A stretch of DNA of 64,000 nucleotides from an uncultured Corynebacterium sp. (GTDB lineage: Bacteria > Actinomycetota > Actinomycetes > Mycobacteriales > Mycobacteriaceae): positions 24,672 through 88,671 of the forward strand of contig NZ_CAMIHD010000010.1 in the NCBI RefSeq assembly GCF_946222835.1. Reading direction: 5' to 3'. The translations under genes and the position numbers were made by a program. The notes beneath the pieces are model-generated. The model was given only the letters and a program-made list of their open reading frames with translations, searched no databases and was not told where the DNA came from. Positions 15,833 through 24,604 of this stretch are shown one piece after another. Within the stretch, counting starts at the first letter, position 1. Each line of letters opens with the position of its first letter.

Positions 15833-17360
15833 AGGTATCTATCCCCGAGTACTGTCCATCGCGGGTACAGATCCCACGGGCGGAGCGGGCATCCAAGCTG
15901 ATCTCAAGTCCATTGCTGCTGCGGGCGGTTATGGCATGAACGTGGTAACAGCCTTGGTGGCCCAAAACACCCAGGGCGTCCGCAGCGTTCATGTTCCGCC
16001 AGTGGAGTTTTTACAAGAACAACTGGACTCGGTTATCGACGATGTGGAGATCGACGCGGTAAAAATCGGCATGCTTGCCGACGCCTCCATTACCGCCAAG
16101 GTCGCGGGCTTTCTGGGCCGCCTGCCAGAGGATATTCCCGTGGTACTCGATCCGGTCATGGTGGCAACCAGTGGAGATAGGCTACTAGAAAAGGAAGCAG
16201 AACAGGCCGTGCGTGATCTGTGCTCCCAAGTAGACCTCATCACTCCGAACTTGAAGGAATTGGCGGTACTTACCCACACGAAGGAGGCGGAGAATCTCGA
16301 GGAGGCCGTTGCCACAGCTAAAGAATGGTCCAAGGCCGCTGATACGGTGGTCGTCGTCAAGGGCGGGCATCTAGATGCCGATATCGCCGATAATGCGGTG
16401 GTCAACGCGGATGGGACCGTGCACCGAGTCGCCTCGAGTCGCGTGGATACGAAGAATACGCACGGCACAGGCTGCTCGCTCTCGTCTGCCCTAGCTACCC
16501 GCCTGGGAGCGGGCGATACCCCCGCCGCAGCACTTGCGTGGTCCACCCAGTGGTTACACGAGGCCATTGCCCATGCAGATGAGCTCCAGGTGGGTAAGGG
16601 GCACGGATCCGTGGACCACTTTCATCGCTCGCGACGTCTTATGCAGGCGGCCTCTACCCTGCCGCAGCCATATCTGTCCGGCAGTCTGAAGGAGCCAGAT
16701 TACGTCGAGCAGCCCCGCGTCCCTGCGGCCGGCCCCCACACCCAACGTCTGTGGAACTTGGCTGGGGATCACTGGGAGGCCATCAAGGCGCTACCCTTCA
16801 TTCGCGCTTTAGGCACGGGAGCATTGGAAAAAGACGCGTTCAGCTTCTACCTCGACCAAGATGCTCAATACCTCAATGCCTACTCCAAGGCACTGGCCCG
16901 CCTTGCCAGCCAAGCTCCGGAAGCGACACAACAATTGCATTGGGCAGAGGGCGCGCATGACTGCTTAGCGGTAGAGGCTGAGCTGCACCGCGGCTGGCTC
17001 GCCAGCGGTATAACGACCGCAGCCTCCCGAGTTACTAGCGCCTATACGGATTTCCTCATCCGCTCGACGCATACGGATGACTACGTGGTAGGCGCGGCGG
17101 CGGTACTGCCCTGCTACTGGCTCTACGCAGAGGTAGGCCTATACTTGGCAGAATTTGATTCCCCTGAACATCCCTATCACTCCTGGCTATCCATGTATGG
17201 GGGCGAGGACTTCCTCAACGGGGTCCGGGCGAGCCTCGACATTGTCGAGGAGGCGCTCAGCGGAGCGGATGAACGCACCCGACAGCGGGCCGAGCGCGCT
17301 TATATCACCGCGAGCCACCACGAGGTCGACTTTTTCGACCAAGCAGATAGGCGCTTTTAG
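15825..17360 (+). CDS. thiD: Bifunctional HMP(-P) kinase / TenA family protein (ThiD-TenA fusion)
   Basis: A 511-residue fusion. Residues about 1-265 are a ThiD ribokinase-fold domain (IAGTDPTGGAGIQADLKS; VVLDPVMVATSGD; THGTGCSLSSALAT with the catalytic Cys) that phosphorylates hydroxymethylpyrimidine twice. Residues about 290-511 are a TenA domain (LWNLAGDHWEAIKALPFIRALGTG; SFYLDQDAQYLNAYSKALA; AEGAHDCLAVE; VLPCYWLYAEVG with the active-site Cys), which salvages pyrimidines from degraded thiamine. The fusion pairs release and phosphorylation of the pyrimidine in one chain and is known in corynebacteria. It overlaps thiE by eight bases and the convergent methyltransferase by four. Confidence 0.94.
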   Translation: MSKGIYPRVLSIAGTDPTGGAGIQADLKSIAAAGGYGMNVVTALVAQNTQGVRSVHVPPVEFLQEQLDSVIDDVEIDAVKIGMLADASITAKVAGFLGRLPEDIPVVLDPVMVATSGDRLLEKEAEQAVRDLCSQVDLITPNLKELAVLTHTKEAENLEEAVATAKEWSKAADTVVVVKGGHLDADIADNAVVNADGTVHRVASSRVDTKNTHGTGCSLSSALATRLGAGDTPAAALAWSTQWLHEAIAHADELQVGKGHGSVDHFHRSRRLMQAASTLPQPYLSGSLKEPDYVEQPRVPAAGPHTQRLWNLAGDHWEAIKALPFIRALGTGALEKDAFSFYLDQDAQYLNAYSKALARLASQAPEATQQLHWAEGAHDCLAVEAELHRGWLASGITTAASRVTSAYTDFLIRSTHTDDYVVGAAAVLPCYWLYAEVGLYLAEFDSPEHPYHSWLSMYGGEDFLNGVRASLDIVEEALSGADERTRQRAERAYITASHHEVDFFDQADRRF

Positions 17361-17959
17361 GCCAAAAGGTCCGATCCTGGACGCGAAAGGACGGCGACAA
17401 GGAAGGTGGAATGCTCCGAGAAGAGCTTCATGTCCCACGAGGAGAAGGTGAAATCGACTCGGTAGCCCACCTTCTGCGCCATGTCGAGGAAGTCAGAGAA
17501 CTCCCAGCCACGGCCCTCACCAAAACCGGTAACAAGGCGACCACCCGGCTTGAGAGAATTAAAAATATTGCGCAGGGCTGGCTCACGGCCTTCCTTCGCT
17601 AGAAAGCCCATGACGTTTCCGGCGGATACGGCAATATCGAAAGGTCCTTCCGGCACCTCTTCCTCGCATAAGTCACCGACGAACCATTGCCCGTCTGGGA
17701 AGTCGTGCTCGGCATGCTGGATGAGGATGGGATCGACATCGACCCCCACTACGCTATGACCGCGGCGAAGTAGCTCCCCGCCTACACGGCCGGTGCCACA
17801 GCCGGCGTCGAGGATGGTGGAGTTGCGTTCTACCATGGCGTCGATAAGCCGGGCCTCACCATTGATGTCTTTGCCCTGTGCAGCAAGCACCTTCCATTTG
17901 CGGGCAAAATTATGGGAGTGCTCGGGGTTAGCTTCGGTTACTTCTTTCCACGTAGGCAT
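17357..17959 (-). CDS. Class I SAM-dependent methyltransferase, substrate unknown
   Basis: A 200-residue protein with a complete class I methyltransferase fold. Motif I is ILDAGCGTGRVGGELLRRG, followed by the acidic residue in VVGVDVDPILI, then FDIAVSAGNVMGFL and LKPGGRLVTGFGEGRGW. The N-terminal WKEVTEANPEHSHNFARKW is typical of a conserved actinobacterial family whose substrate I do not know. It is a single gene, divergent from corA and convergent with thiD. Confidence 0.85.
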   Translation of the reverse strand: MPTWKEVTEANPEHSHNFARKWKVLAAQGKDINGEARLIDAMVERNSTILDAGCGTGRVGGELLRRGHSVVGVDVDPILIQHAEHDFPDGQWFVGDLCEEEVPEGPFDIAVSAGNVMGFLAKEGREPALRNIFNSLKPGGRLVTGFGEGRGWEFSDFLDMAQKVGYRVDFTFSSWDMKLFSEHSTFLVAVLSRPGSDLLA

Positions 17960-18067
17960 AGATTCGATTATATTACCCGCCTTCGGTGTAAGATTTACCC
18001 GCTGCGTAAAATCGCCGCCTACCTACTGGGAACATATCCGCACTACCGCGCAAAGGAGGCTGAAAAG

Positions 18068-19141
18068 ATGCCATCCGTACCTTCACCCTTTAGGGGCCGA
18101 AAGAAGCCCGAGCCTCCGAATAAGCCCTCTTCCCTGCCGGTCCCACCGGAACGCGCGATTGAACACTGCCGCGTTTTTGTTGATGGCGAGTCGCTTCCCG
18201 GTGAATACTCCACCAGCTCTGCTTTGGAAGCTATCGAAGAATATGGTCGTGGTTTTATCTGGGTGGGCCTGCACGAACCCTATGAGTCCCAGATGACCAA
18301 AGTGGCCTCCCAATTTGGCATCCACGAGCTCATCGTAGAAGACGCCGTGATGGCACACCAGCGCCCGAAGCTCGAACGCTACGACGATCAGCTCTTTGTG
18401 GTCGCGCGCTCTGTGAACTACCGCGACCACGATGAGGTCACGGATAAGCGCCAGATCATCTCCACTGGCGAAATCCAGATGATCATGGGCTCCAACTTCA
18501 TCATCACCGTGCGCCACGGTGCAAAGCTGCCCAACCTGGCTTATACGGTAGAGGACGAACAGGATTTGGTGGAGCTTGGCCCCGTGGCTATGGCTTGGAA
18601 GATCCTAGATATGATGGTGGACCGCTACTCGGAGATTTCTCGACTCATCAGCATCGAGGTTGATGAGTTAGAAGAGGAAATTTTTACCCCTAACCTCAAG
18701 TTTGATGTAGACCGCATCTACATGTTCAAACGTGAGGTGCTGGAGATGAAGCACGCCATCAACCCTCTCTCGGTGGCTTTGAAATCCATGGTCTCAGACC
18801 ACAAGGACCTAATTTCTAAGCAATTGCGCTCTTACCTGCGCGACGTCAACGATCACGAACTTGTGGTCAAAGACCAGGTTGCTAGCTTCGATGAGCGGCT
18901 AACTTCGCTTATCGATGCCTCTGTGGCCAAGGTGACCATGCAGCAAAACTCGGATATGCGCACCATTTCCGCGGTCGTTGGCATGTGGGCTGCACCCACT
19001 TTGGTGGCCGGTATCTACGGTATGAACTTTGACATCATGCCGGAGCTGCATTGGGCTTTGGGCTACCCCATGGCGATTATCATCATGGTCTTGGTAGTTC
19101 TTGGGCTCTGGGCTTGGTTCCGAAAGAACCACTGGCTCTAA
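18068..19141 (+). CDS. corA: CorA family magnesium/cobalt transporter
   Basis: A 357-residue homopentameric divalent cation channel. The start ATG at 18068 follows an AAAGGAGG ribosome site about nine bases upstream. The cytoplasmic domain spans residues 1-290, with WVGLHEPYESQM and the willow-helix region. Two membrane helices end the protein, and the selectivity motif lies in AGIYGMNFDIMPEL. The C-terminus is basic (WFRKNHWL). It is probably monocistronic, since the next gene has its own spacing and unrelated function. Confidence 0.93.
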   Translation: MPSVPSPFRGRKKPEPPNKPSSLPVPPERAIEHCRVFVDGESLPGEYSTSSALEAIEEYGRGFIWVGLHEPYESQMTKVASQFGIHELIVEDAVMAHQRPKLERYDDQLFVVARSVNYRDHDEVTDKRQIISTGEIQMIMGSNFIITVRHGAKLPNLAYTVEDEQDLVELGPVAMAWKILDMMVDRYSEISRLISIEVDELEEEIFTPNLKFDVDRIYMFKREVLEMKHAINPLSVALKSMVSDHKDLISKQLRSYLRDVNDHELVVKDQVASFDERLTSLIDASVAKVTMQQNSDMRTISAVVGMWAAPTLVAGIYGMNFDIMPELHWALGYPMAIIIMVLVVLGLWAWFRKNHWL

Positions 19142-19164
19142 CGCTTGCGGTACGCTCTTACACT

Positions 19165-20331
19165 ATGAGCGATATCACTGTTTATGGTGCCACCGGGCTT
19201 GTCGGTCAATTGGTGGCGCGCTACCTAGCCTCGATTGACGCGCCATCTGTCACTCTCGCGGGACGGAACCGGCCGGTACTGGCTGCACTTCGGGATGAAC
19301 TAAACCCACACTGGGAGATTGCCATCGCCGCCGCCGACGATGCCGCCGCTGTGGAGCGCATGATTGAGGGCACCCAAGTGCTCATAACTGTAGTCGGCCC
19401 CTACAGCCTATATGGGGATAATGTCCTTGCCGCCTGCGCGCGGCACGGCGTGGACTATGTAGACCTATGCGGTGAGGTTCCATTCATTCGCCGCAGCATT
19501 GATTCCTACCACGCGGAGGCCAAGTCCACCGGTGCGCGCATCATCCATTCCTGCGGCTTTGATTCCGTGCCTTCGGATATTGGGATGCTCAACCTTTTTG
19601 AAGCCGCGGGAAAGCCATTTGCACGGGTTGAAATGGTCGTCGACAAGCTGAAAGGCGGAATCTCGCCGGGCACCATCGAATCTTCCCTGCAGGTCTCGCT
19701 AGCCGCGCACGCTGATAAGAATGTAGCCCGCAACCTGCATAACCCTTACTCCCTCGATCCGGATCCAAAGGCTGGTCCGCGCTTGGAAGGACTCCAGCGG
19801 GACTTTGAGGTCAAAGAGTTGGATGGCATTGGGTGGGTGGGCCCATTTTTCATGTCCATGTTCAATACCCGCGTGGTGCGCCGCTCCAATGCTCTCCTTG
19901 GGCGGGTGTGGGGCAAGCGCTTGTTTTATAAGGAAGCATGGTTTGCCGGGACTGGGTTAGCCGGTCGTGCACGGGCCTATGGATTGGCGCTTGCCACCAA
20001 GCTGCTTTTTGATGGCACCCAATCACGCTTGCGCCCCGTGGTGGAAAAGGTCCTGCCCACGCCTGGGCTAGAAGGGGCACATTTCCAAGTCAGTCACCAC
20101 GGCGTGACCGAGGACGGCGAGCGCTGGCATGCAACCGTCTCAGCACAGGGGGACCCAGGCTACGAGGTGACCGCAATGATGTTGAGCCAGGCTGCACTCT
20201 GCCTGCTTGATTCCCGCGACGATTCTGACCGCACAGGCGGCGTACTTACCCCGGCCACCGGCCTAGCTAAGCCGTATCTGGAACGGCTTTCTTCCCACGG
20301 GATGACCTTTACTGCCGCGCGGGTAAGCTAA
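19165..20331 (+). CDS. Saccharopine dehydrogenase family / trans-acting enoyl reductase-like protein
   Basis: A 388-residue protein starting at ATG 19165 (MSDITVYGATGLVGQLVARY). The N-terminal Rossmann domain (GATGLVG; TLAGRNRPVLAAL; GPYSLYG; YVDLCGE; SCGFDSVPSDIG) is typical of the group that includes mycobacterial trans-acting enoyl reductase Rv2953 and its paralogues. In mycobacteria these reduce lipid-linked intermediates; the role in Corynebacterium is unknown, since no polyketide genes are near. The end overlaps the convergent thioesterase gene by four bases. Confidence 0.85.
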   Translation: MSDITVYGATGLVGQLVARYLASIDAPSVTLAGRNRPVLAALRDELNPHWEIAIAAADDAAAVERMIEGTQVLITVVGPYSLYGDNVLAACARHGVDYVDLCGEVPFIRRSIDSYHAEAKSTGARIIHSCGFDSVPSDIGMLNLFEAAGKPFARVEMVVDKLKGGISPGTIESSLQVSLAAHADKNVARNLHNPYSLDPDPKAGPRLEGLQRDFEVKELDGIGWVGPFFMSMFNTRVVRRSNALLGRVWGKRLFYKEAWFAGTGLAGRARAYGLALATKLLFDGTQSRLRPVVEKVLPTPGLEGAHFQVSHHGVTEDGERWHATVSAQGDPGYEVTAMMLSQAALCLLDSRDDSDRTGGVLTPATGLAKPYLERLSSHGMTFTAARVS

Positions 20332-20774
20332 TGCAAAATCATGGTGCGCAAAGTGGTGCGGGCTATGAGCTCGCCGCCCTGGCGCATTTCAACGCTCCAC
20401 AGGTGAGTGCGTCCGCCTAGCTGCACTGGCGTAGCCACAGCATCCAGCTCCCCTTCGCCCGTGGAGCGGATAAAGTCGCTAGAATTATGCACTCCTACCG
20501 CGGGGGCATCGGCAGCCACCACGCTGGCAATGGAGGCAACGGTTTCTGCGATGGAACAATACAGCCCACCATTGGCCACTCCCCAGGGTTGGTGATGCTC
20601 GGGTTTTACCTGGAGCTTTGCCCGCGCCTCGCGCGGGCCGACGTGCGTAAATTGCAGCCCTATCAATTCCGCAAGGCCGCCGTTTAAGGCATTAAGTGAC
20701 GTCAGTTCTTCTGCTGTGAGCACCCGCGTATGAGCGAGGTGAAGCAAGTCATTGAGTTTGTGCGTATCCGACAT
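20328..20774 (-). CDS. PaaI family hotdog thioesterase
   Basis: A 148-residue acyl-CoA thioesterase of the hotdog fold. The start is ATG 20774 (MSDTHKLNDLLHLAHTRVL). Family marks are QPWGVANGGLYCSIAETVASIA, which holds the catalytic carboxylate and the helix of the hotdog, and LGGRTHLWSVEMRQGGELIARTTLR. The substrate cannot be told from sequence. It is divergent from gnd with a short shared promoter region of about 60 bases. Confidence 0.87.
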   Translation of the reverse strand: MSDTHKLNDLLHLAHTRVLTAEELTSLNALNGGLAELIGLQFTHVGPREARAKLQVKPEHHQPWGVANGGLYCSIAETVASIASVVAADAPAVGVHNSSDFIRSTGEGELDAVATPVQLGGRTHLWSVEMRQGGELIARTTLRTMILH

Positions 20775-20833
20775 AGTCCACCAGCCTAGCCATTGATGCC
20801 AGCACCGCATCCTAGTGACGTAGGATAGACGGC

Positions 20834-22285
20834 ATGACTGATAAGAATGAACTTGCTCAAATTGGCGTCGTGGGATTGGCGGTCATGGGTTCTAATTTGG
20901 CCCGTAACTTTGCCCGCAACGGCAATACCGTAGCGGTCTACAACCGCAGCCCTGAAAAGACCCATGCGCTCATGGAGGCTCACGGTGAGGAAGGCAATTT
21001 TGTGCCTTCAGAGACTATCGAAGATTTCGTCGCTTCTTTGGAGCGCCCGCGCAAGGCAATCATCATGGTTAAGGCCGGCAAGGCCACCGATGCGGTCATC
21101 GATCAGCTGGCCGAGGCCATGGATGAAGGCGATGTCATTATTGACGGCGGCAATGCTTTGTTTACGGATACCATTCGCCGCGAAAAGGACGTCGCCGCCC
21201 GCGGCAAGCATTTTGTTGGTGCGGGTATCTCTGGCGGCGAGGAGGGCGCGCTTAATGGCCCATCCATCATGCCCGGCGGCCCGAAGGAATCCTGGGAGAC
21301 TCTCGGCCCGATTCTTGAGTCCATCGCCGCTAATGTTGATGGCACTCCATGCGTTACTCACATCGGTCCAGATGGCGCCGGCCACTTTGTCAAGATGGTT
21401 CACAATGGCATCGAATACGCCGATATGCAGGTCATCGGCGAGGCTTATCAGCTGCTGCGCTACGGCGCGGGAATGGAGCCGGCCGAGATCGCAGAGGTAT
21501 TCCGCGAATGGAACTCCGGCGACCTCGATTCCTACCTCATCGAAATCACCGCGGAGGTCCTAGCTCAGAAGGATCCGGAGACCGGCGCCCCGCTTGTCGA
21601 CGTCATCGTAGACGCCGCCGGCCAGAAGGGCACCGGCCGCTGGACTGCTATCAATGGCTTGGAGCTCGGTGTTCCCATTACCGGCATTGCCGAATCCGTC
21701 TTCGCGCGTGCACTGTCCTCCTCCACAGCGCAGCGCCGCGCCGCCCAAGAAGGCCAGTTGCCTGCCGGCACTATCAAGGAGCTGGACGTGGACAAGGCGG
21801 AGTTCATCGAGGACGTGCGCCGTGCCCTCTATGCAGCCAAGCTAATTGCCTACTCCCAGGGCTTCGACGAAATTAAGGCTGGGTCCGAGGAGTTCGGCTG
21901 GGACGTCGACCCGCGCGACCTAGCCACTATCTGGCGTGGCGGCTGCATCATCCGCGCGAAGTTCTTGGACCGCATCCGTGCCGCCTACGACAATAATGCG
22001 GATCTCCCCGCCCTCATCCTCGATCCATACTTCAAGGGTGAGTTGGAAGATCTCATTGATCCGTGGCGCCGCGTGGTCGTTGCCGCTACCCAGCTGGGTC
22101 TTCCGGCCCCAGTCTTTGCCTCTTCCCTCTCCTATTACGACAGCCTGCGCGCCGAGCGCCTGCCCGCCGCCCTTATTCAGGGCCAACGCGATTTCTTCGG
22201 TGCGCACACCTTCAAGCGCACCGATAAGCCAGGCACCTTCCACATTGAGTGGTCCGCCGACCGCAGCCTGACTCAGACCGACTAG
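20834..22285 (+). CDS. gnd: 6-phosphogluconate dehydrogenase (decarboxylating)
   Basis: A 483-residue enzyme of the oxidative pentose phosphate pathway that converts 6-phosphogluconate to ribulose 5-phosphate with NADP reduction. Visible marks are GLAVMGSNLARNFARNG for the dinucleotide, VYNRSPEKT for the 2'-phosphate, GISGGEEGALNGPSIMPGG for substrate binding, and FVKMVHNGIEYADMQ with the catalytic Lys and the following His-Asn. Length and order are normal for the long dimeric form. A GC-rich hairpin follows. Confidence 0.97.
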   Translation: MTDKNELAQIGVVGLAVMGSNLARNFARNGNTVAVYNRSPEKTHALMEAHGEEGNFVPSETIEDFVASLERPRKAIIMVKAGKATDAVIDQLAEAMDEGDVIIDGGNALFTDTIRREKDVAARGKHFVGAGISGGEEGALNGPSIMPGGPKESWETLGPILESIAANVDGTPCVTHIGPDGAGHFVKMVHNGIEYADMQVIGEAYQLLRYGAGMEPAEIAEVFREWNSGDLDSYLIEITAEVLAQKDPETGAPLVDVIVDAAGQKGTGRWTAINGLELGVPITGIAESVFARALSSSTAQRRAAQEGQLPAGTIKELDVDKAEFIEDVRRALYAAKLIAYSQGFDEIKAGSEEFGWDVDPRDLATIWRGGCIIRAKFLDRIRAAYDNNADLPALILDPYFKGELEDLIDPWRRVVVAATQLGLPAPVFASSLSYYDSLRAERLPAALIQGQRDFFGAHTFKRTDKPGTFHIEWSADRSLTQTD

Positions 22286-22304
22286 ATTCGCGTCTTACTC
22301 GATT

Positions 22305-22326
22305 GGGGCCCTTAGGGGCCCCTTTA
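22305..22326 (+). terminator. Terminator after gnd
   Basis: GGGGCC at 22305-22310 pairs with GGCCCC at 22317-22322, with flanking bases able to extend the stem, followed by TTTACT. Confidence 0.6.
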
Positions 22327-22394
22327 CTGTTTCCTAGCAGGCGTTTCCACTCGAATGCGGCAATTGCTCGCGCTGCCGATAGGATGGGAAGGCG

Positions 22395-23696
22395 ATGACT
22401 ACCTTTGCCGATCTTGGCTTACCCCAGCGCCTGGTGCACGTTTTGCGCGACCACGGCATCACCGAACCCTTTCCTATTCAGCGCGCCGCGATTCCTGATG
22501 CCCTCGCGGGCAAGGATGTACTCGGCCGCGGCCCTACCGGTTCGGGTAAGACCTATACCTTCGGCCTCCCCATGCTAGTGCGCCTTGCCGGAACTGGCGC
22601 GTCCAAACCGGCACACCCACGAGCACTTATCCTCGCCCCGACCCGCGAGCTGGCCACCCAGATTCACCAGCGACTCGATGAACCAGCAGCAACACTTGGT
22701 CTGCGAGTGCTCGCCGTGGTGGGCGGAGTCAATATCAATCACCACATCCGCTCGCTCGCACGCCCCGTCGATGTCCTTGTGGCAACCCCTGGTCGGGCTC
22801 AAGATCTTATTAATCAGGGCAAGCTGCATTTGGATGAGGTCCGCATCACTGCCCTGGATGAGGCTGACCAGATGGCCGATATGGGCTTTTTGCCCCAGGT
22901 GCGAAAACTCCTGCGGCTGACTCCCGCGCAAGGCCAGCGGATGCTGTTTTCTGCAACCCTGGACGGGGATGTCAATAAGCTGGTAGAGCAATTCCTTCAC
23001 GACCCTGTTGCCCACTCCACTGCTCCAGTTCAAGCTGCAGTGGAGTCCATGTCCCACCATCTCTTTTTCGTGGGCGACCGCCCCGCCCGAAACGAAGTTG
23101 TGCTGCGCATTGCAGCCCGCCAGGGCAAGACCATCATGTTCATGCGCACCAAACACGGCGTGGATAGGCAAGTCAAGAAGCTTCGCCGCGCTGGCATCAA
23201 CGCCTATCCACTGCATGGCGATAAGGGCCAAGGCGCGCGCACCCGCGCTATCGAAGGCTTTGCTGACGGCAGCGTGCCAGTGTTGGTCGCCACCGATATC
23301 GCCGCTCGCGGAATCGATATTGCGGATGTTTCCCTCGTCGTCCACGTCGATCCGCCCGCAGAACACAAGGCCTATCTCCATCGTGCTGGGCGCACGGCCC
23401 GCGGCGGCGCAGCAGGCACCGTGATCACTTTGGTAATGGATGAACAGCGCAAGGAGGTAGAGACTCTCATCAAGAAAGCTGGCGTCGCCGCTACTGAGCA
23501 CGATATTTCTGGGCGTGATAGTCCTGCGGGAGCACCTGCGCTCAAGGAGGTAACGGGTGCTCGTAAACCCAATGGCCCTGCCCTTCCCCCGCCTGGGCAG
23601 GCCACTCCCCAGAATCCGGCGAATACCGCAAAGAAGAAGTCCCCATCTCAACGCCGCCGTCCGAGTGGTAGAAACACTCGCCGTCGCGACCGCTAA
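22395..23696 (+). CDS. DEAD/DEAH-box RNA helicase (RhlE/DbpA-like)
   Basis: A 433-residue ATP-dependent RNA helicase. The Q motif (FADLGLPQRLVHVLRDHGITEPFPIQ), motif I (GRGPTGSGKT), motif Ia (PTRELATQI), motif II (DEAD in ALDEADQMADMGF), motif III (FSATL) and motif VI (HRAGRTARGG) are all present. The last 60 residues are a basic, proline-rich, disordered tail (KKKSPSQRRRPSGRNTRRRDR), likely for RNA contact. It should act in ribosome assembly or mRNA turnover. The next gene starts about 20 bases later. Confidence 0.94.
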   Translation: MTTFADLGLPQRLVHVLRDHGITEPFPIQRAAIPDALAGKDVLGRGPTGSGKTYTFGLPMLVRLAGTGASKPAHPRALILAPTRELATQIHQRLDEPAATLGLRVLAVVGGVNINHHIRSLARPVDVLVATPGRAQDLINQGKLHLDEVRITALDEADQMADMGFLPQVRKLLRLTPAQGQRMLFSATLDGDVNKLVEQFLHDPVAHSTAPVQAAVESMSHHLFFVGDRPARNEVVLRIAARQGKTIMFMRTKHGVDRQVKKLRRAGINAYPLHGDKGQGARTRAIEGFADGSVPVLVATDIAARGIDIADVSLVVHVDPPAEHKAYLHRAGRTARGGAAGTVITLVMDEQRKEVETLIKKAGVAATEHDISGRDSPAGAPALKEVTGARKPNGPALPPPGQATPQNPANTAKKKSPSQRRRPSGRNTRRRDR

Positions 23697-23715
23697 GACA
23701 AGGAGGAATGCTCTC

Positions 23716-24564
23716 GTGCATATCTTGAGCCCGGATGATTGGCATGCTCAGCTGCAGGAACACGAAAAGCAGGCCACCGACCGCCTGGAGCGTTTCCGCC
23801 ATCCTGGCAGTTACCACCCTGTCTTCGATTTTCTCTTTGAGTACTACCCCGTTCGACCTTCCCACTTGAAGCGTTGGCACCCAGGTGTAGGAATAGCTCT
23901 AGAAGGCACGCCTCCACACGTCGACTGGCGCGACTACCATGCCACTCCAGACGGAGTAACCGTTGATGTGGCTGGCTTTCTGCAACGCCGCGGTGGCTCG
24001 GTTCGTTATATCTCGAATCTGCTTCGCCGCTCTGCAACCAACCCCGCCCATTTTGACTGCTTTGGTCTGCATGAATGGGCAATGGTTTACCACACAGACT
24101 CCCCGCGCCATTCGCTTCCTTTGCGTCTGGGGGCAGAAGGCACAAACCGCGTTGTGGATGAACAATCAATTAAGTGTTCCCACTACGATGCCTTCCGTTT
24201 CTTTACCCCTCCGGCTCGGCCACTTAACCTCACCGTACTTCACCGCGAAGACCAGCCCGCAAACGACCAAGCGGGCTGCGTACACGTCACGATGGACCTG
24301 TATAAATGGGCGTGGAAGCTGGGTCCTCTGGTTCCCGGCAAGCTATTCCTTGAGTGCTTGGATGTGGCGATTGAAGCACGCATCCTGGACATGGAGGCCT
24401 CTCCTTATGACTGCCGCGATTGGGGTCTCGGGGTCGTGCCCATTGAAACCTCTGAAGGCAAGGCCGAATATGTCTCTCGGCAGCGATCCCTGGCGAACAA
24501 GGCCGAACCGCTGCGAGCCAGGCTTGTCGCTGTGATAGATCAAGCACTTGCCCCGCTACAATAA
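23716..24564 (+). CDS. Conserved actinobacterial protein, usually labelled 3-methyladenine DNA glycosylase
   Basis: A 282-residue cytoplasmic protein. The GTG at 23716 is chosen because AAGGAGG lies about ten bases upstream. The sequence (ILSPDDWHAQLQEHEKQATDRLERFR; PVFDFLFEYYPVRPSHLKRWHPG; FDCFGLHEWAMVYH; KCSHYDAFRFFTPPARPLN; CVHVTMDLYKWAWKLGPL) matches a conserved family often named 3-methyladenine DNA glycosylase. I see no helix-hairpin-helix or AAG fold and no catalytic motif of known glycosylases, so the label is not supported by sequence. Several conserved His, Cys and Asp residues suggest a metal-dependent enzyme. Confidence 0.7.
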   Translation: MHILSPDDWHAQLQEHEKQATDRLERFRHPGSYHPVFDFLFEYYPVRPSHLKRWHPGVGIALEGTPPHVDWRDYHATPDGVTVDVAGFLQRRGGSVRYISNLLRRSATNPAHFDCFGLHEWAMVYHTDSPRHSLPLRLGAEGTNRVVDEQSIKCSHYDAFRFFTPPARPLNLTVLHREDQPANDQAGCVHVTMDLYKWAWKLGPLVPGKLFLECLDVAIEARILDMEASPYDCRDWGLGVVPIETSEGKAEYVSRQRSLANKAEPLRARLVAVIDQALAPLQ

Positions 24565-24604
24565 GCCACTAACAACGGCAGTTTGCTTGGGAGGAACACA
24601 CCAC

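Noticed and set aside
22575..23651. 358-residue minus-strand frame opposite the DEAD-box helicase
   Set aside because: It mirrors a gene with complete helicase motifs; long antisense frames are common at this base composition.
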